A DNA stretch of 64,000 bases from UBA1757 sp045627385. Its GTDB lineage: Bacteria > Bacteroidota > Bacteroidia > Bacteroidales > UBA1402. The notes under the pieces were generated by a model. The model ran no database searches. It saw only the letters and a list, made by a program, of their open reading frames with translations, and was not told where the DNA came from. The stretch's first letter is position 1; each line of letters starts with the position of its first letter. The stretch lies in contig JAZQNO010000023.1 in assembly GCA_045627385.1 (NCBI GenBank), positions 62,001-126,000 of the forward strand, read 5' to 3'. Of this stretch, positions 9,801-18,974 are shown in pieces. Position numbers and translations under genes: made by a program.

Positions 9801-10626
9801 CGCCAAATCGTTCAGCGGCAAGCTCAGCCAATACGGCATCAGCGCAGACCGCCGCGAGCGCACCGGCGTCAAGGCCGCCATCATCCGTGAAAAGGGTGTC
9901 AACGGCGATCGCGAAATGGCCTACTGCCTCTATCTGGCCGGATTCGATGTGAAGGATGTCCATATGACCGACCTCATGAGCGGACGCGAAACCTTGGAAG
10001 AAGTCAACATGATTGTTTTCGTCGGCGGTTTCTCCAACAGCGACGTTCTGGGCAGCGCCAAGGGCTGGGCCGGCGGCTTCCTCTTCAACGAGACCGCCAA
10101 GAAGGCGCTGGATGCCTTCTATGCCCGCGAAGACACGCTCAGCCTGGGCATCTGCAACGGCTGTCAGTGCATGATGGCGCTCGACCTGCTCTACCCGTCT
10201 TACGAAAAGAAGGCCGAAATGAAGCACAACCTTTCGCACAAGTTCGAGTCGCAGTTCACCAGCGTAACGATTCCCGAAAACAACTCAGTCATGTTCAAGA
10301 GCCTGAGCGGCAGCAAACTGGGCATCTGGGTAGCTCACGGAGAAGGCCGTTTCAGCCTGCCTTACGACGAAAGCAGATACCATGTGGTAGCCAAATACTG
10401 CTATCCCGACTATCCGGCCAACCCCAACGGAAGCGACTATAGCTGCGCCGGCCTCTGCTCGGCCGACGGACGTCACCTGGCCATGATGCCGCACTTGGAG
10501 CGCGCTATCTTCCCCTGGCAATGGGCTCAGTATCCGGAAGACCGTCTCCACAGCGACGAGGCCACGCCTTGGCTGGAAGCTTTTGTCAATGCCCGCAAAT
10601 GGGTTGAGGCCAAACTGGGGAAATAA
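6880..10626 (+). CDS. purL: Phosphoribosylformylglycinamidine synthase, single-chain
   Basis: 1248 residues. Converts FGAR, glutamine and ATP to FGAM in purine synthesis. It is the large one-chain type: PurS-like N-terminus, two AIR-synthase-type halves (the conserved SEHCRHKIF, THNFPT and GGEIRDR stretches lie in the first; GKDSLSMT in the second) and a C-terminal class I glutamine amidotransferase domain with the nucleophile in LGICNGCQ. The ATG at 6880 (MIQFFQ) is preferred to an in-frame GTG at 6841, giving a length normal for the family. It is a monocistronic plus-strand gene between the HTCS and a minus-strand cluster; its stop lies 2 bp from the stop of the convergent hydrolase gene, leaving no room for a separate terminator. 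Confidence 0.97.
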   Translation: MIQFFQSQEGSVLAVQAGQPFDAEDIQKLTWLFSGAKCLEAETLKGTFVGPRREMITPWSTNAVEITQNLGLKGILRIEEYFPVASSEKEPEHDPMLQRVYKGLDQEIFTVDKQPDPIVYIEDIAAYNQQEGLALSQQEIDYLKSVSEKVGRPLTDSEVFGFSQVNSEHCRHKIFGGVYIIDGEEKPSSLFNLIKKTSKMNPNRLVSAYKDNVAFNEGPVIEQFAPASNDTADFFEIKDIESVISLKAETHNFPTTVEPFNGAATGTGGEIRDRLGGGKASLPIAGTAVYMTSYPRNKRNHKCEYALKERSWLYQTPEQILIKASNGASDFGNKFGQPLICGSLLTFEHEENKKKFAYDKVIMLAGGVGFGKKKDALKGKPEAGQKIVIMGGDNYRIGMGGGAVSSVETGQYSNAIELNAVQRANPEMQKRVSNVIRAMAESDDNPIVSIHDHGAGGHLNCLSELVEETGGKIDMEALPVGDPTLSAKEIIGNESQERMGLVTDEKNVELLRRIAERERAPFYVVGETTGDMQFVFENSQNEHPINLALEDMFGKPPRTIITDRSVEEHYEAPQYADPAEAAQIEEYLKDVLSLEAVACKDWLTNKVDRSVTGKVARQQCAGEIQLPLCDLGAVALDYRGKAGIATSIGHAPQAALACPEAGSVLSIAEALTNVVWAPLKEQLKSVSLSANWMWPCKNEGEDARLYRAVQAASDFAIALGINIPTGKDSLSMTQKYGQDKVFAPGTVIISAGAEVSDVKKIVAPVLSQRNEYPLYYIDFSSDNLKLGGSALAQALGKIGEDVPTVKDAEYFKKAFNIVQTMVEKGLVAAGHDVSAGGLITALLEMCFGNVKGGLNVCIDELADFGGAATPDASRNDLVKALFAENPAVLIQVKDARQAEELMSANGLNFFRLGNVSSDRSLQILSDGQVYRFDIDALRDIWYEPSYLLDRKQSGEACALQRFENYKKQPLVYQFAKSFSGKLSQYGISADRRERTGVKAAIIREKGVNGDREMAYCLYLAGFDVKDVHMTDLMSGRETLEEVNMIVFVGGFSNSDVLGSAKGWAGGFLFNETAKKALDAFYAREDTLSLGICNGCQCMMALDLLYPSYEKKAEMKHNLSHKFESQFTSVTIPENNSVMFKSLSGSKLGIWVAHGEGRFSLPYDESRYHVVAKYCYPDYPANPNGSDYSCAGLCSADGRHLAMMPHLERAIFPWQWAQYPEDRLHSDEATPWLEAFVNARKWVEAKLGK

Positions 10627-10628
10627 GT

Positions 10629-12188
10629 CTATCTGACCCTGATGACAATCCGCTCCGCTGCGCTTTCGCGGCGAAGATGGTCAATCGATGTCACCAAATA
10701 GGTCCATTCGCCCGTCGTGGGATGAGGTGGAAAAATAAAGAAAGTCTCTTGGGTGAGGCCAATCAGATGGCTGGCATCCGAGAGATTTTCGTTTTCTCCC
10801 TTTTTGAAACGGTAAATGGCATACATCTTGGGCTGAAGCGATTGGTCTTTCACATTGACCGACTTCCAAACCAAATGGTTTCCGCGCTCGTAATCCTGCT
10901 GTACATCCAACTGGTAGATCGGTTCGGGCAGCAGGCTGTCGGTGGCCAGTGAAGGCAGCAAGGCAGGGTGCGAATAGTATTCGCCGCGAAGTATGGAGGC
11001 CGCACCCCCATTGTCGGCGACCAGTTCAGAAGCGGGGAAAAAGCAGCAGCCCATAGAGCCTTCGCAAGCACGTTCGGCATCGAGTTTGACACGCCACTGC
11101 GGGAGTTTCGTTTCCGGCCGGTTTTCATCGACAATACGCGGTTTCATGCTGCGTGCCACATCCTGACCGATATAAAGTTTCGCTTGAAAATGATGGTCTG
11201 ACCACCAGTCGAGCAAGGTCTGGTAATCGGCTTGCGGATGTCCGGTTTCCCAATAGAGCTGAGGAATGCAGTAGTCCACCCAGCCTTGCCTCATCCAGGT
11301 CAGGGCATCGGCATACAGATCGTCGTAATTGCTCAATCCGTTGGTCTGGCTGCCGTCGGGGTCCTGCTTGAGATTGCGGTGGATGCCGAACGGACTGATG
11401 CCGAATTCCACCCAAGGCTTGATTGATTTGACCATCGTATGAAGTTCGAAAACCAGCCGGTTGACGTTGTCCCTGCGCCAGTCCGACTTGGCCTCCGGAC
11501 CCGTATAGCCTTGAGAAGGACCGTATTTTTCATACGAAGCGGCATCGGGGAACTCCTTTTCCGCTATCGGATAGGGGTAGAAATAATCGTCCATGTGAAG
11601 GCCGTCAATGTCGTAGTCCCTCACCAGTTCGGCCGCCACTTTCACAATGTGGGCGCGACATTCGGGAATGCCCGGGTCGAACCACAGCGCATTGCCGTAG
11701 CGCAGCATCCAGTCGCGGTGTTTGCGGATGAAAGGGTCGCGGCTGTCGGTTTCTCGATAGGTCAGACGGACACGGTAAGGGTTGATCCAAGCGTGCAGTT
11801 CCATACAGCGCGAATGGCATTGCTCAATCATGAATTGCAAAGGGTCCCAGCCGGGATTCTTGCCCGGGCGTCCGGTGATGAAGGTGCTCCAGGGTTCGTA
11901 GGAAGACTTGTACCAGGCATCGGCTTGCGGACGCACTTGAAAGAGGACGGCATTGATGCCCGTCTTCTCGAGCGAGTCGAGCATCTGGCAGAAATACGAC
12001 TTCATCGTCGCTTCGTCCATTCCGGCATACTGAGACTGCGCAATGGTCTGAATCCAGGCGCCGCGGAATTCCCGCTTGGGAGCGGCGGAATCGGTCTGCG
12101 GCGCCGCAACATCGCGCACCCGAGGCGTTTCAGCCCGGGACGGCACCAGCGACAGAAGACACAAGCCAATCAGACAGAGGCGTTTCAT
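10629..12188 (-). CDS. Secreted GHL10/YngK-like glycoside hydrolase family protein
   Basis: 519 residues with a signal peptide (MKRLCLIGLCLLSLVPSRA). The body is a TIM-barrel of the GHL10 (former DUF187) family, seen in FRGAWIQTIAQSQY near the start, INAVLFQVRPQADAWY, ELHAWINPYRVRL and HMDDYFYPYP, the usual signature strands. Family members are thought to act on cell-wall or envelope glycans; the substrate here is unknown. Residues after about 430 form a C-terminal beta domain. It is the last gene of the minus-strand cluster, starting 6 bp after rnz ends. Confidence 0.85.
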   Translation of the reverse strand: MKRLCLIGLCLLSLVPSRAETPRVRDVAAPQTDSAAPKREFRGAWIQTIAQSQYAGMDEATMKSYFCQMLDSLEKTGINAVLFQVRPQADAWYKSSYEPWSTFITGRPGKNPGWDPLQFMIEQCHSRCMELHAWINPYRVRLTYRETDSRDPFIRKHRDWMLRYGNALWFDPGIPECRAHIVKVAAELVRDYDIDGLHMDDYFYPYPIAEKEFPDAASYEKYGPSQGYTGPEAKSDWRRDNVNRLVFELHTMVKSIKPWVEFGISPFGIHRNLKQDPDGSQTNGLSNYDDLYADALTWMRQGWVDYCIPQLYWETGHPQADYQTLLDWWSDHHFQAKLYIGQDVARSMKPRIVDENRPETKLPQWRVKLDAERACEGSMGCCFFPASELVADNGGAASILRGEYYSHPALLPSLATDSLLPEPIYQLDVQQDYERGNHLVWKSVNVKDQSLQPKMYAIYRFKKGENENLSDASHLIGLTQETFFIFPPHPTTGEWTYLVTSIDHLRRESAAERIVIRVR

Positions 12189-12194
12189 AGGCGT

Positions 12195-13112
12195 TTATCC
12201 GATATCGATGACAAGACCTTCTTTGGCAAGGACCGTTTCCGGGAAAATGGTTTTAGCTTCGTCCAGCAAGCAGTTTTCGTCGGGATATCGGGCCGAGTAA
12301 TGCCCGATGACCAGTTTTCCGGCACCAGCCTCTGCAGCCACCTTGGCAGCCATGGCGGCCGTCGAATGATGCACTTCCAGACAACGCTCACGCATATCCT
12401 CTCCGAAAGTGGCCTCGTGATACAGCACCGTCACGCCTTTCAGACGTTCGGCCAAAGAAGGCTGGTAAGTGGTGTCTGAGCAATAGGCATAGGAAACCGA
12501 CGGCTTGGCTGGACGCGTCAGACGGTCATTGGGAATGACACGGCCGTCAGGCATCACGAAATCGGCGCCCTCTTTGATGGCCGGAATCGCACGCAAAGGA
12601 ATTTCATAGCAGTCGATCATCTCCTTGACAATGTGATTCTGACGAGGTTTTTCCTTGAACAGGAAACCGCAACAAGGCACGCGATGCTTGAGCGGAAGCG
12701 TCCAGACTTCCACGGCCCGGTCTTCGTAAACACACTCGTATTGCGAAGGGTCGATGCTGACAAATTCAACGGGGAAACTCATCTCGCGGCAGAAATAATC
12801 AATCTGAGGCCGCATCATCTTCTCCAGGTCGTTGTGGGCGTGGATGCGCAGAGGGGCATTGCGGCCCAACAGGCTCATCGTCGAAATCAGACCGATCAGG
12901 CCGAAACAATGGTCGCCGTGGAGATGAGAAATGAACACATCGGTCAGTTTGTTGTAGTTCAGACGTGTGTGACGGAACTGAAGCTGAGTACCCTCGCCGC
13001 AGTCAATCAGGAACAGGCGGCCGCGCACATCGAGAATCTGGGCCGACAGATTGTGCCGGCTGGTCGGCAGGGCCGATCCGCATCCCAATATGTGCAGTCT
13101 GAAACAATCCAT
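12195..13112 (-). CDS. rnz: Ribonuclease Z (tRNA 3'-processing endonuclease)
   Basis: 305 residues, the normal length for bacterial RNase Z. The enzyme cuts tRNA precursors 3' of the discriminator base. It belongs to the metallo-beta-lactamase fold: SHLHGDHCFGL carries the HxHxDH zinc motif, and later metal ligands lie in YCSDTTYQP, LYHEATF and HHSTAAMAA. Start chosen at MDCFRLHILGCGSALPT; an in-frame ATG 57 bp upstream would run into the preceding gene. Gap to the upstream aldo-keto reductase is 10 bp. At least one tRNA gene in this window (the CAT tRNA) lacks an encoded CCA, the kind of substrate RNase Z processes. Confidence 0.95.
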   Translation of the reverse strand: MDCFRLHILGCGSALPTSRHNLSAQILDVRGRLFLIDCGEGTQLQFRHTRLNYNKLTDVFISHLHGDHCFGLIGLISTMSLLGRNAPLRIHAHNDLEKMMRPQIDYFCREMSFPVEFVSIDPSQYECVYEDRAVEVWTLPLKHRVPCCGFLFKEKPRQNHIVKEMIDCYEIPLRAIPAIKEGADFVMPDGRVIPNDRLTRPAKPSVSYAYCSDTTYQPSLAERLKGVTVLYHEATFGEDMRERCLEVHHSTAAMAAKVAAEAGAGKLVIGHYSARYPDENCLLDEAKTIFPETVLAKEGLVIDIG

Positions 13113-13122
13113 AAACAGACGA

Positions 13123-14055
13123 CTATGAAAATTGGAGATTCCGGGCCAGCTGTTCAACCGAACTGGCACCTACAATGACCGATGTCACTTCGGGATGGTT
13201 CAAAATCCAACGCAGGGCATACTGCGACAGGCTAAGCCCCTGACTGGCCGCTTCTTCGTTATATGCATGCAGTTGCGCCATCAGATCGTCTGTGAGCATG
13301 TCGGGGCGGAGAAAACGGCTATGGGTCATGCGCGATCCTTCGGGAATGCCGTTCAAGTAACGGTCGGTGAGCAGACCCTGCGCCAAGGGCGAAAAGGCCA
13401 CAAAACCGACACCTTCTTGAGCAGCCTGCGGCAGAATGGCCTCTTCGGGCTCACGGGTCAGCATATTGTAGCGGCCCTGATAGACCAGACAAGGCACATG
13501 AGCCTCCTTCAGATAGGCGTATGCCCGTGCGGCCATGTCGGCGGGATATTTCGAAAGGCCCACATAAAGCGCCTTCCCGGCACGGACAATGTCGACAAGG
13601 GCCTGCAGGGTCTCTTCCAGAGGCGTCTGCGGATCGGGACGATGCGAATAAAAGATGTCCACATAGTCAAGTCCCAGGCGCTTGAGACTCTGGTCGACGG
13701 AAGCCATCAGATGCTTGCGCGAGCCCCACTCGCCGTAAGGGCCGGCCCACATGTCGTGCCCGGCCTTGGTGGTGATGACCATCTCGTCGCGATGAGCGGC
13801 CAGCGACTCGCGCATGATACGCCCGAAAGTCTGCTCGGCACTGCCTGCCGGAGGTCCGTAATTGTTGGCCAGATCGAAACAAGTGATGCCGTGGTCGAAG
13901 GCGTATTCCACCATACGGCGACAGTTGCCGTAATCGGCGTCTGCTCCGAAGTTGTGCCAGAAGCCGAGACTGATTTCAGACATCAGCAGTCCGCTACGGC
14001 CACAACGGCGGTAGTTCATCGACTCATAACGCGGATTGGTAAGACTAAACTCCAT
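13123..14055 (-). CDS. Aldo/keto reductase, YghZ-like (L-glyceraldehyde-3-phosphate reductase group)
   Basis: 310 residues. The N-terminus aligns by eye with E. coli YghZ (SLTNPRYESMNYRRCGRSG, then SLGFWHNFG). The catalytic set is visible: Asp in CFDLANNYG, Lys in VITTKAG, and His in IFYSHRPDP; the cofactor end is SVIVGASSVEQL. It uses NADPH to reduce aldehydes or ketones. It is somewhat shorter at the C-terminus than YghZ, ending soon after the last cofactor motif. It sits 6 bp after the large beta-helix gene and 10 bp before rnz, so it is probably co-transcribed; nothing here shows its substrate. Confidence 0.88.
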   Translation of the reverse strand: MEFSLTNPRYESMNYRRCGRSGLLMSEISLGFWHNFGADADYGNCRRMVEYAFDHGITCFDLANNYGPPAGSAEQTFGRIMRESLAAHRDEMVITTKAGHDMWAGPYGEWGSRKHLMASVDQSLKRLGLDYVDIFYSHRPDPQTPLEETLQALVDIVRAGKALYVGLSKYPADMAARAYAYLKEAHVPCLVYQGRYNMLTREPEEAILPQAAQEGVGFVAFSPLAQGLLTDRYLNGIPEGSRMTHSRFLRPDMLTDDLMAQLHAYNEEAASQGLSLSQYALRWILNHPEVTSVIVGASSVEQLARNLQFS

Positions 14056-14061
14056 TGTCGG

Positions 14062-17000
14062 TCAGAAACTCAGTTTTACGCATTCGGCTCCTTGCCTGAT
14101 AAGATAGAGCGAGGAAGCGGGCAGATTCTCCAATCTGACAAGCCCGGCCTGCACATCGAGAGACTGCAGACGGCGACCCATCAGGTCGAAAATTTCAAGA
14201 GAGCCGTCGGCCGGGCAGTTGACCCAAATCTGGCCTTCGGCCGAAACCATCACCTTCAGCGAAGCTTCGGCATTCAAAGCCTTCAGAGCGTCTACCTGCA
14301 CATACAGATAGTCGGGGCCAAGACAGGAACCGTCTCGACCGGCCGTATAGAGCGGCGACGACATCTTGATAGACAGAACCTTTTCGTTGTAGAACACCTC
14401 TTCCATGCCTTCGAAACTGCTCTTGAACATATCCGACACATGCGCAATCTGAATGGAATCGCTGCTGGGAGTGGTCACATAGAAGTTCTCGGCATAATCG
14501 GTACGGCCCACGGGATTTGCCGTGTAAGTCGTGCCGCCGGTGTAATACTGACCGTCGTAGAAGTTGTTCGAAATCAGCACATGGGTCTGAATCTCATCAT
14601 CGTCGTCATACAACGCCAACTTGGCCACCGGGTAGTACTGCGAGCTCCAGCGGCGATAGAAGATGTTGTCGGCGATGGCGATGTCCACGCGAGTGGCGCC
14701 CTCAGGACGTTTGTTGAATTCCAAGAAGTTGCGCAGCTGGTCGGCGGCGTTTCCACCCAATTTGTAAAAAAGGTTGTGACAAATGTCGATAGTGTAGACC
14801 GAATCGGCTTCCTCAGGCGCGCCCGAACGGGCGATGTTGAAGAGCTGGCTGCCATGGAAATTCGAGACGACGTTGTTGCAGAAATGGAAATGATTGAGCG
14901 TATAGGTGTCGGCAGCGTCAAACTGGAAGAGATGCGCGCCCATCTTGCCCGAGGCCAGAGAACCGCCGTTGTTTTCGAAACGACAATTTTCGATGTCCAA
15001 TTTTCCGTAGTAGCTTCCCTTGGCGGTATTGCGCGTGCGGAACATCACCTGATTCTGCTGATTGGAGAACTGACAGTTGCGCAACAGGAAGACCTTGACC
15101 GTATCGTTGGCCATATCGCAGAGGAAAGGCTGGTAGGCTTCCAGATCGTAACCCGTATAATCGGTGCTGGAAACCCAGTTGATGCCTTCAATCAGCAGCG
15201 TGTCGATGTAGGAAGCGCGGTTGTTGGACAGACGGCCGAACACATCGGGAGACTCTCCTTCTGCGGCACAAATGGTCAGTTTGCCCTCAATGCGCGGATA
15301 AGAGAATCCGGTGCTGCCCAACAGATAAACACCTTCGTCGCTCGGCTCGGTCTCCATTTCAATCACATCGCCGCCAATGGCGATTTCGATGGCCGTCTTG
15401 AGCTCATCGACCGAAGATACTCTCACGCGACGGGCCTCGGTGCGAGCGGCGTATGCCTGCAAAGCGCCCAGATAACTGCGCTTGGAACCGGCTATATAGA
15501 GCGGACTGGTCTTGTCGAGCGAGACCTTTCCATCGGCGAACAACGACTTGATGTTGAGACTCTTGGAAGTGACGGCATTGGAGATGTCGAGCACTTCGTA
15601 CCAATCGGGACTTTCACCCATGAAGAGGTTGTAGGAGGCTTTGGCATAAGAAGCCGCGCTGCCGCCTTCAATCTCAATGGCAGCTTGGCCCATGTTGAAG
15701 AAGATGTTGTCGGTCAGGTTGAAATGGCTGGCCTTTTTGAAATTGTTCATCTTGGAAGAGAAGAATGTCAACTCTTCGGGCGCCTCGCTCTGATAGAACA
15801 CGTTATGACTGGCATAAAAAGCAACCGCCTTGGCCGAACCGGAATAGGTGCCTCTCAGGCTGACCATTGTCGGAGCCGTGCAGTTTTCGAAGACATTTTC
15901 CGAAAAACAGATGCTGTCTAAAGCAAAGGAGATGGCATCGTCCAGACTGATGAAGGCACCGGCGGCGGGCTGGCCCTGACCATCAATCCAGCAATTGTCG
16001 AGTTTCAACAACTTGAGCGAGCTCTTGTTGGCACCAGTATTGGCAAACAGTGAATTGACACCTTCGAGACGGCAGTTCTGAAGTTGCAAAGCATCCAACT
16101 TATGACTGGCAGATACATATTGGAACAGAGTGGCAGGCGTCTCACCTCCCACGAACACAAGATTGTCGAAGATGAGTTCCGTAGCCGTGAACTCGTCGAG
16201 TTTCAGCGATCCGGCCAACTTGACCGGCTGATTCCCGTTGGCTTCTATCACCAGCGCTCCCTTATTGAGATTGTCGATGGAATCGAGCTGATACAAGCCG
16301 TCGGGATCGGTCGAAGGACTCAGTTTGAAAACGGGCTTGCTTACATTCAGCACGGAGAAATTGTAGGCCAAAGCCGCCTTGAGTTCGGCCGTATTGCCGA
16401 CATTGGCGCCGGTGGTCGTCAGCATGAACTTCGGAGCCTTGAAATAGTCGCCGGTGAGAATGTACGACAAAGCGTTGGTGAACATCTTGACACCGTCCGA
16501 ATTGACATTGCCGTACTGTGTCGCCGAAATCGGCAGCATCAGATAGATGGCGGCGGGATTGGTGAAATCTTCGTATAGGCAGACTTCCCCGCTGTTGACA
16601 CCGCGGGCGATGACATAACTGCTGTCCGTCTCGACATAATTGACAGACTGGAAATACTTTTCGCCGTTCGACGGAGATTTGAACAGACTGGGCGACTGCA
16701 TGTTGCCCACCGACAGTTCCTTCAGTTTCAGTCCGTTGAAAATGGGATGGACCATAAAGGTACTGCTCAGGGTGAGCAGAGAGTCGGCCTGTCCGTTGGA
16801 GGGTGTCAAGCTGCCCGGCCAGTTCTTGGCCGCATAAGCCTTCATATTGAGGAAAGGCTTGTAGCCGATCAGATGCACGGCGTTTTTGGCCACTGCATCG
16901 CTGCTGGGAACGCTCTCGCCCAGAATGACGGCATCGCAGTCCTTGAAGGCTTCACGGATGGCTTCAGGGCTGTCCAGTCCTGCGGTTTCAGCCTGAGTGA

Positions 17001-18405
17001 AAAGCTTCACCTTGTAGTTTTTGCTGTTCATCAGCGTGCGGAGGAAATTGTCTGTGGAATCCGCATTGGCAGAACGGTCGAGAATGTGGATGCGGTCAGT
17101 GGCCGAAGTGATGTAACCGACGGTCTTGGCCTTTGAATCCTTGGCATGATAGTCGTCGAAACCGTTCAGCGACAGATTGGCCACATGGAGAGCCGCGCCC
17201 GTCTGCTCGAGGTAGGCAGGCATCAGTCGCAGACAGAATTCCTTGTTGGCGAAAAGCGAATCGGGCAGAGCCACCGAAACATGACGCAGAACAGGCTTTT
17301 CGTCGACAAACTCAATGGGGTAATAGCCCAGCTCCACCCATCGGTCGTCTTTATATTGTGCAACAACCACCAGACTATCGAGGTATTCGGGATTCTCATT
17401 GCCCTTCTCAATGACGAAATCAAAACTGAGCGACATTTCCTGACAGCCGTTCGTTTTGCCGTCGAGCTGAAGGTAGTTCTGATGCTGTGTGCCGTCGGCA
17501 TAGGTTTTGGTCTTGACAGCAAACCCCTCCGCATCGACCTTGTCGGCGACCAGGCCGTCGATAGTGGTGACAAATTCCTCGTAATCGGCATTGTAACGGA
17601 CCAACATGCCGTTGGCGCGCGAAGTCGACATCATCACGCGACGTATACCCAAGTCTGAAGCGTATTTGGCATAACGGGCTGTTTCCTCATCGGTGGTCTG
17701 GAGCATATGGTCCAAAACGACGGTTCCGGTCGGACCGGGACGATAGCGATCAGACCAAGCGGCAACCGTACCGTCGAACTCGGGCAACTCACCTTTTTCG
17801 TAACCCTCGTAAATCTTGATGCGCATGATGAAGGTCTGACCGGTGGGCAGCACATCCTTGTCGAGTTTGGTCGGATTGAGGAAAACCGTAACAGAATCCT
17901 TAGAGCCAATGGTAAGGCCTGTCTCGCCTCCCGGGCGGTTGCCCTCCAGAGCGTACCAGCCATACTCGTCGTTATAGGTATTGGTGATTTTGATACCGCG
18001 CTGGCCCGTTCCCATCCATCTGACATAAATCGAATCGCAGCTAGGCAGGTCAAGACGAATCTGTCCGTTGACTTCCAGGATAATGCCGTAGATTTCATCA
18101 CCCTCCTCGATACCGCACCATTCGCGCATATTGGCGCGAGTGTTGAAGGCGCTGCCGGTTTTCGTATCGCCGAACCCCCAACCTTTGCCCAACTTGGCGT
18201 CACTGGCATTGGGAAGCCATTCCGAAGGCACGAAAAAATCGGGCGCTGTCCAGGTGCGCTGAGGTCCCAGCAGCTGGGTATCGTAAAAGACATGGTCTTC
18301 CGGATCGGAAATAACCGAAGAAATAGGCTGGTCATAGTAGGCGTAGGCACTGACAGAAGACATCGCGACTGCCAGCATGGCAATGAAATGAGATACAGTT
18401 TTCAT
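14062..18405 (-). CDS. Large secreted protein, probable right-handed beta-helix with a type IX-like C-terminal sorting domain
   Basis: 1447 residues with a signal peptide (MKTVSHFIAMLAVAMSSVSAYA). An ATG start at 18405 is preferred to an in-frame TTG at 18432. The first 450 residues are beta-rich and unrecognised. From about residue 700 to 1350 there are many short strands of the kind LQNCRLEGVNSLFANTG and LDIENCRFENNGG, typical of parallel beta-helix proteins such as polysaccharide lyases and surface adhesins. The last 50 residues (LEIFDLMGRRLQSLDV, then ENLPASSLYLIRQG) resemble the type A C-terminal domain that directs proteins to the type IX secretion system. No catalytic site is obvious. 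It follows a small secreted protein by 23 bp, and the two may work together. Confidence 0.75.
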   Translation of the reverse strand: MKTVSHFIAMLAVAMSSVSAYAYYDQPISSVISDPEDHVFYDTQLLGPQRTWTAPDFFVPSEWLPNASDAKLGKGWGFGDTKTGSAFNTRANMREWCGIEEGDEIYGIILEVNGQIRLDLPSCDSIYVRWMGTGQRGIKITNTYNDEYGWYALEGNRPGGETGLTIGSKDSVTVFLNPTKLDKDVLPTGQTFIMRIKIYEGYEKGELPEFDGTVAAWSDRYRPGPTGTVVLDHMLQTTDEETARYAKYASDLGIRRVMMSTSRANGMLVRYNADYEEFVTTIDGLVADKVDAEGFAVKTKTYADGTQHQNYLQLDGKTNGCQEMSLSFDFVIEKGNENPEYLDSLVVVAQYKDDRWVELGYYPIEFVDEKPVLRHVSVALPDSLFANKEFCLRLMPAYLEQTGAALHVANLSLNGFDDYHAKDSKAKTVGYITSATDRIHILDRSANADSTDNFLRTLMNSKNYKVKLFTQAETAGLDSPEAIREAFKDCDAVILGESVPSSDAVAKNAVHLIGYKPFLNMKAYAAKNWPGSLTPSNGQADSLLTLSSTFMVHPIFNGLKLKELSVGNMQSPSLFKSPSNGEKYFQSVNYVETDSSYVIARGVNSGEVCLYEDFTNPAAIYLMLPISATQYGNVNSDGVKMFTNALSYILTGDYFKAPKFMLTTTGANVGNTAELKAALAYNFSVLNVSKPVFKLSPSTDPDGLYQLDSIDNLNKGALVIEANGNQPVKLAGSLKLDEFTATELIFDNLVFVGGETPATLFQYVSASHKLDALQLQNCRLEGVNSLFANTGANKSSLKLLKLDNCWIDGQGQPAAGAFISLDDAISFALDSICFSENVFENCTAPTMVSLRGTYSGSAKAVAFYASHNVFYQSEAPEELTFFSSKMNNFKKASHFNLTDNIFFNMGQAAIEIEGGSAASYAKASYNLFMGESPDWYEVLDISNAVTSKSLNIKSLFADGKVSLDKTSPLYIAGSKRSYLGALQAYAARTEARRVRVSSVDELKTAIEIAIGGDVIEMETEPSDEGVYLLGSTGFSYPRIEGKLTICAAEGESPDVFGRLSNNRASYIDTLLIEGINWVSSTDYTGYDLEAYQPFLCDMANDTVKVFLLRNCQFSNQQNQVMFRTRNTAKGSYYGKLDIENCRFENNGGSLASGKMGAHLFQFDAADTYTLNHFHFCNNVVSNFHGSQLFNIARSGAPEEADSVYTIDICHNLFYKLGGNAADQLRNFLEFNKRPEGATRVDIAIADNIFYRRWSSQYYPVAKLALYDDDDEIQTHVLISNNFYDGQYYTGGTTYTANPVGRTDYAENFYVTTPSSDSIQIAHVSDMFKSSFEGMEEVFYNEKVLSIKMSSPLYTAGRDGSCLGPDYLYVQVDALKALNAEASLKVMVSAEGQIWVNCPADGSLEIFDLMGRRLQSLDVQAGLVRLENLPASSLYLIRQGAECVKLSF

Positions 18406-18428
18406 CTTGACTACTAGTTTTGAGATAT

Positions 18429-18974
18429 TCAATCGTTGTCTTTATCCATCTGAAGATAAATCCGCATCGTCTCCACATGATCGTAGTAGAGCGATACATA
18501 ATAATAGGTCTGTTCACCGCTCGAATCGGACGATTGTTTCAGATTGAGCGAAACGAGCACCCCATAGTCATTTACCCAGGAAGCCAGATTGCCGGAAGTC
18601 TGAGCCGGCATACCGTATTCTTCCTTGAGTTGCTGAAAGAGATTGAGATAAAGAGACTTTGCCGATTCAAACTCGACAAAGGGTTCTTCAAACTTGATGG
18701 AGAACAAACGTCGGCGTTCACCGTAGAACTGCATGGAGACGACACCCCAAGTGAAACCGGCGTACTCGATGTTCTTGGTATTGAGTTGAGTGAGCCTGGC
18801 CGTTTGTTCGACCAGACTTTCAGCTCCATAGTTCGACTGAAGTACAGACTGCACTTCAACGAGGTCGCGATAGGCAAGTCCCGGTTTCAGACCCAGCACC
18901 TTGCCCTGCCGCTCAAAAGCGAAACCTTGCAGACAGACCGCAGCCAGCAACAGGCAACTCAGCAAACGTTTCAT
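18429..18974 (-). CDS. Small secreted protein of unknown function
   Basis: 181 residues with a clear signal peptide (MKRLLSCLLLAAVCLQGFA). Not a family I recognise. The mature part is mixed alpha/beta, rich in Tyr and Glu, and ends in a charged DKDND tail. The start codon overlaps the asnS stop in an ATGA junction, suggesting translational coupling. The next gene, the large beta-helix protein, begins 23 bp downstream and is also exported. Confidence 0.8.
   Translation of the reverse strand: MKRLLSCLLLAAVCLQGFAFERQGKVLGLKPGLAYRDLVEVQSVLQSNYGAESLVEQTARLTQLNTKNIEYAGFTWGVVSMQFYGERRRLFSIKFEEPFVEFESAKSLYLNLFQQLKEEYGMPAQTSGNLASWVNDYGVLVSLNLKQSSDSSGEQTYYYVSLYYDHVETMRIYLQMDKDND

Noticed and set aside
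13123..14055. Aldo/keto reductase as a truncated pseudogene
   Set aside because: It is somewhat short at the C-terminus, but all catalytic and cofactor motifs are present and the frame is intact.
13132..15921. A 929-codon open frame on the plus strand opposite the large secreted protein
   Set aside because: It runs antisense through two good genes, has no domain or signal I can recognise, and its composition is that of a mirror frame. Long antisense frames are common here because of GC-rich codon use.
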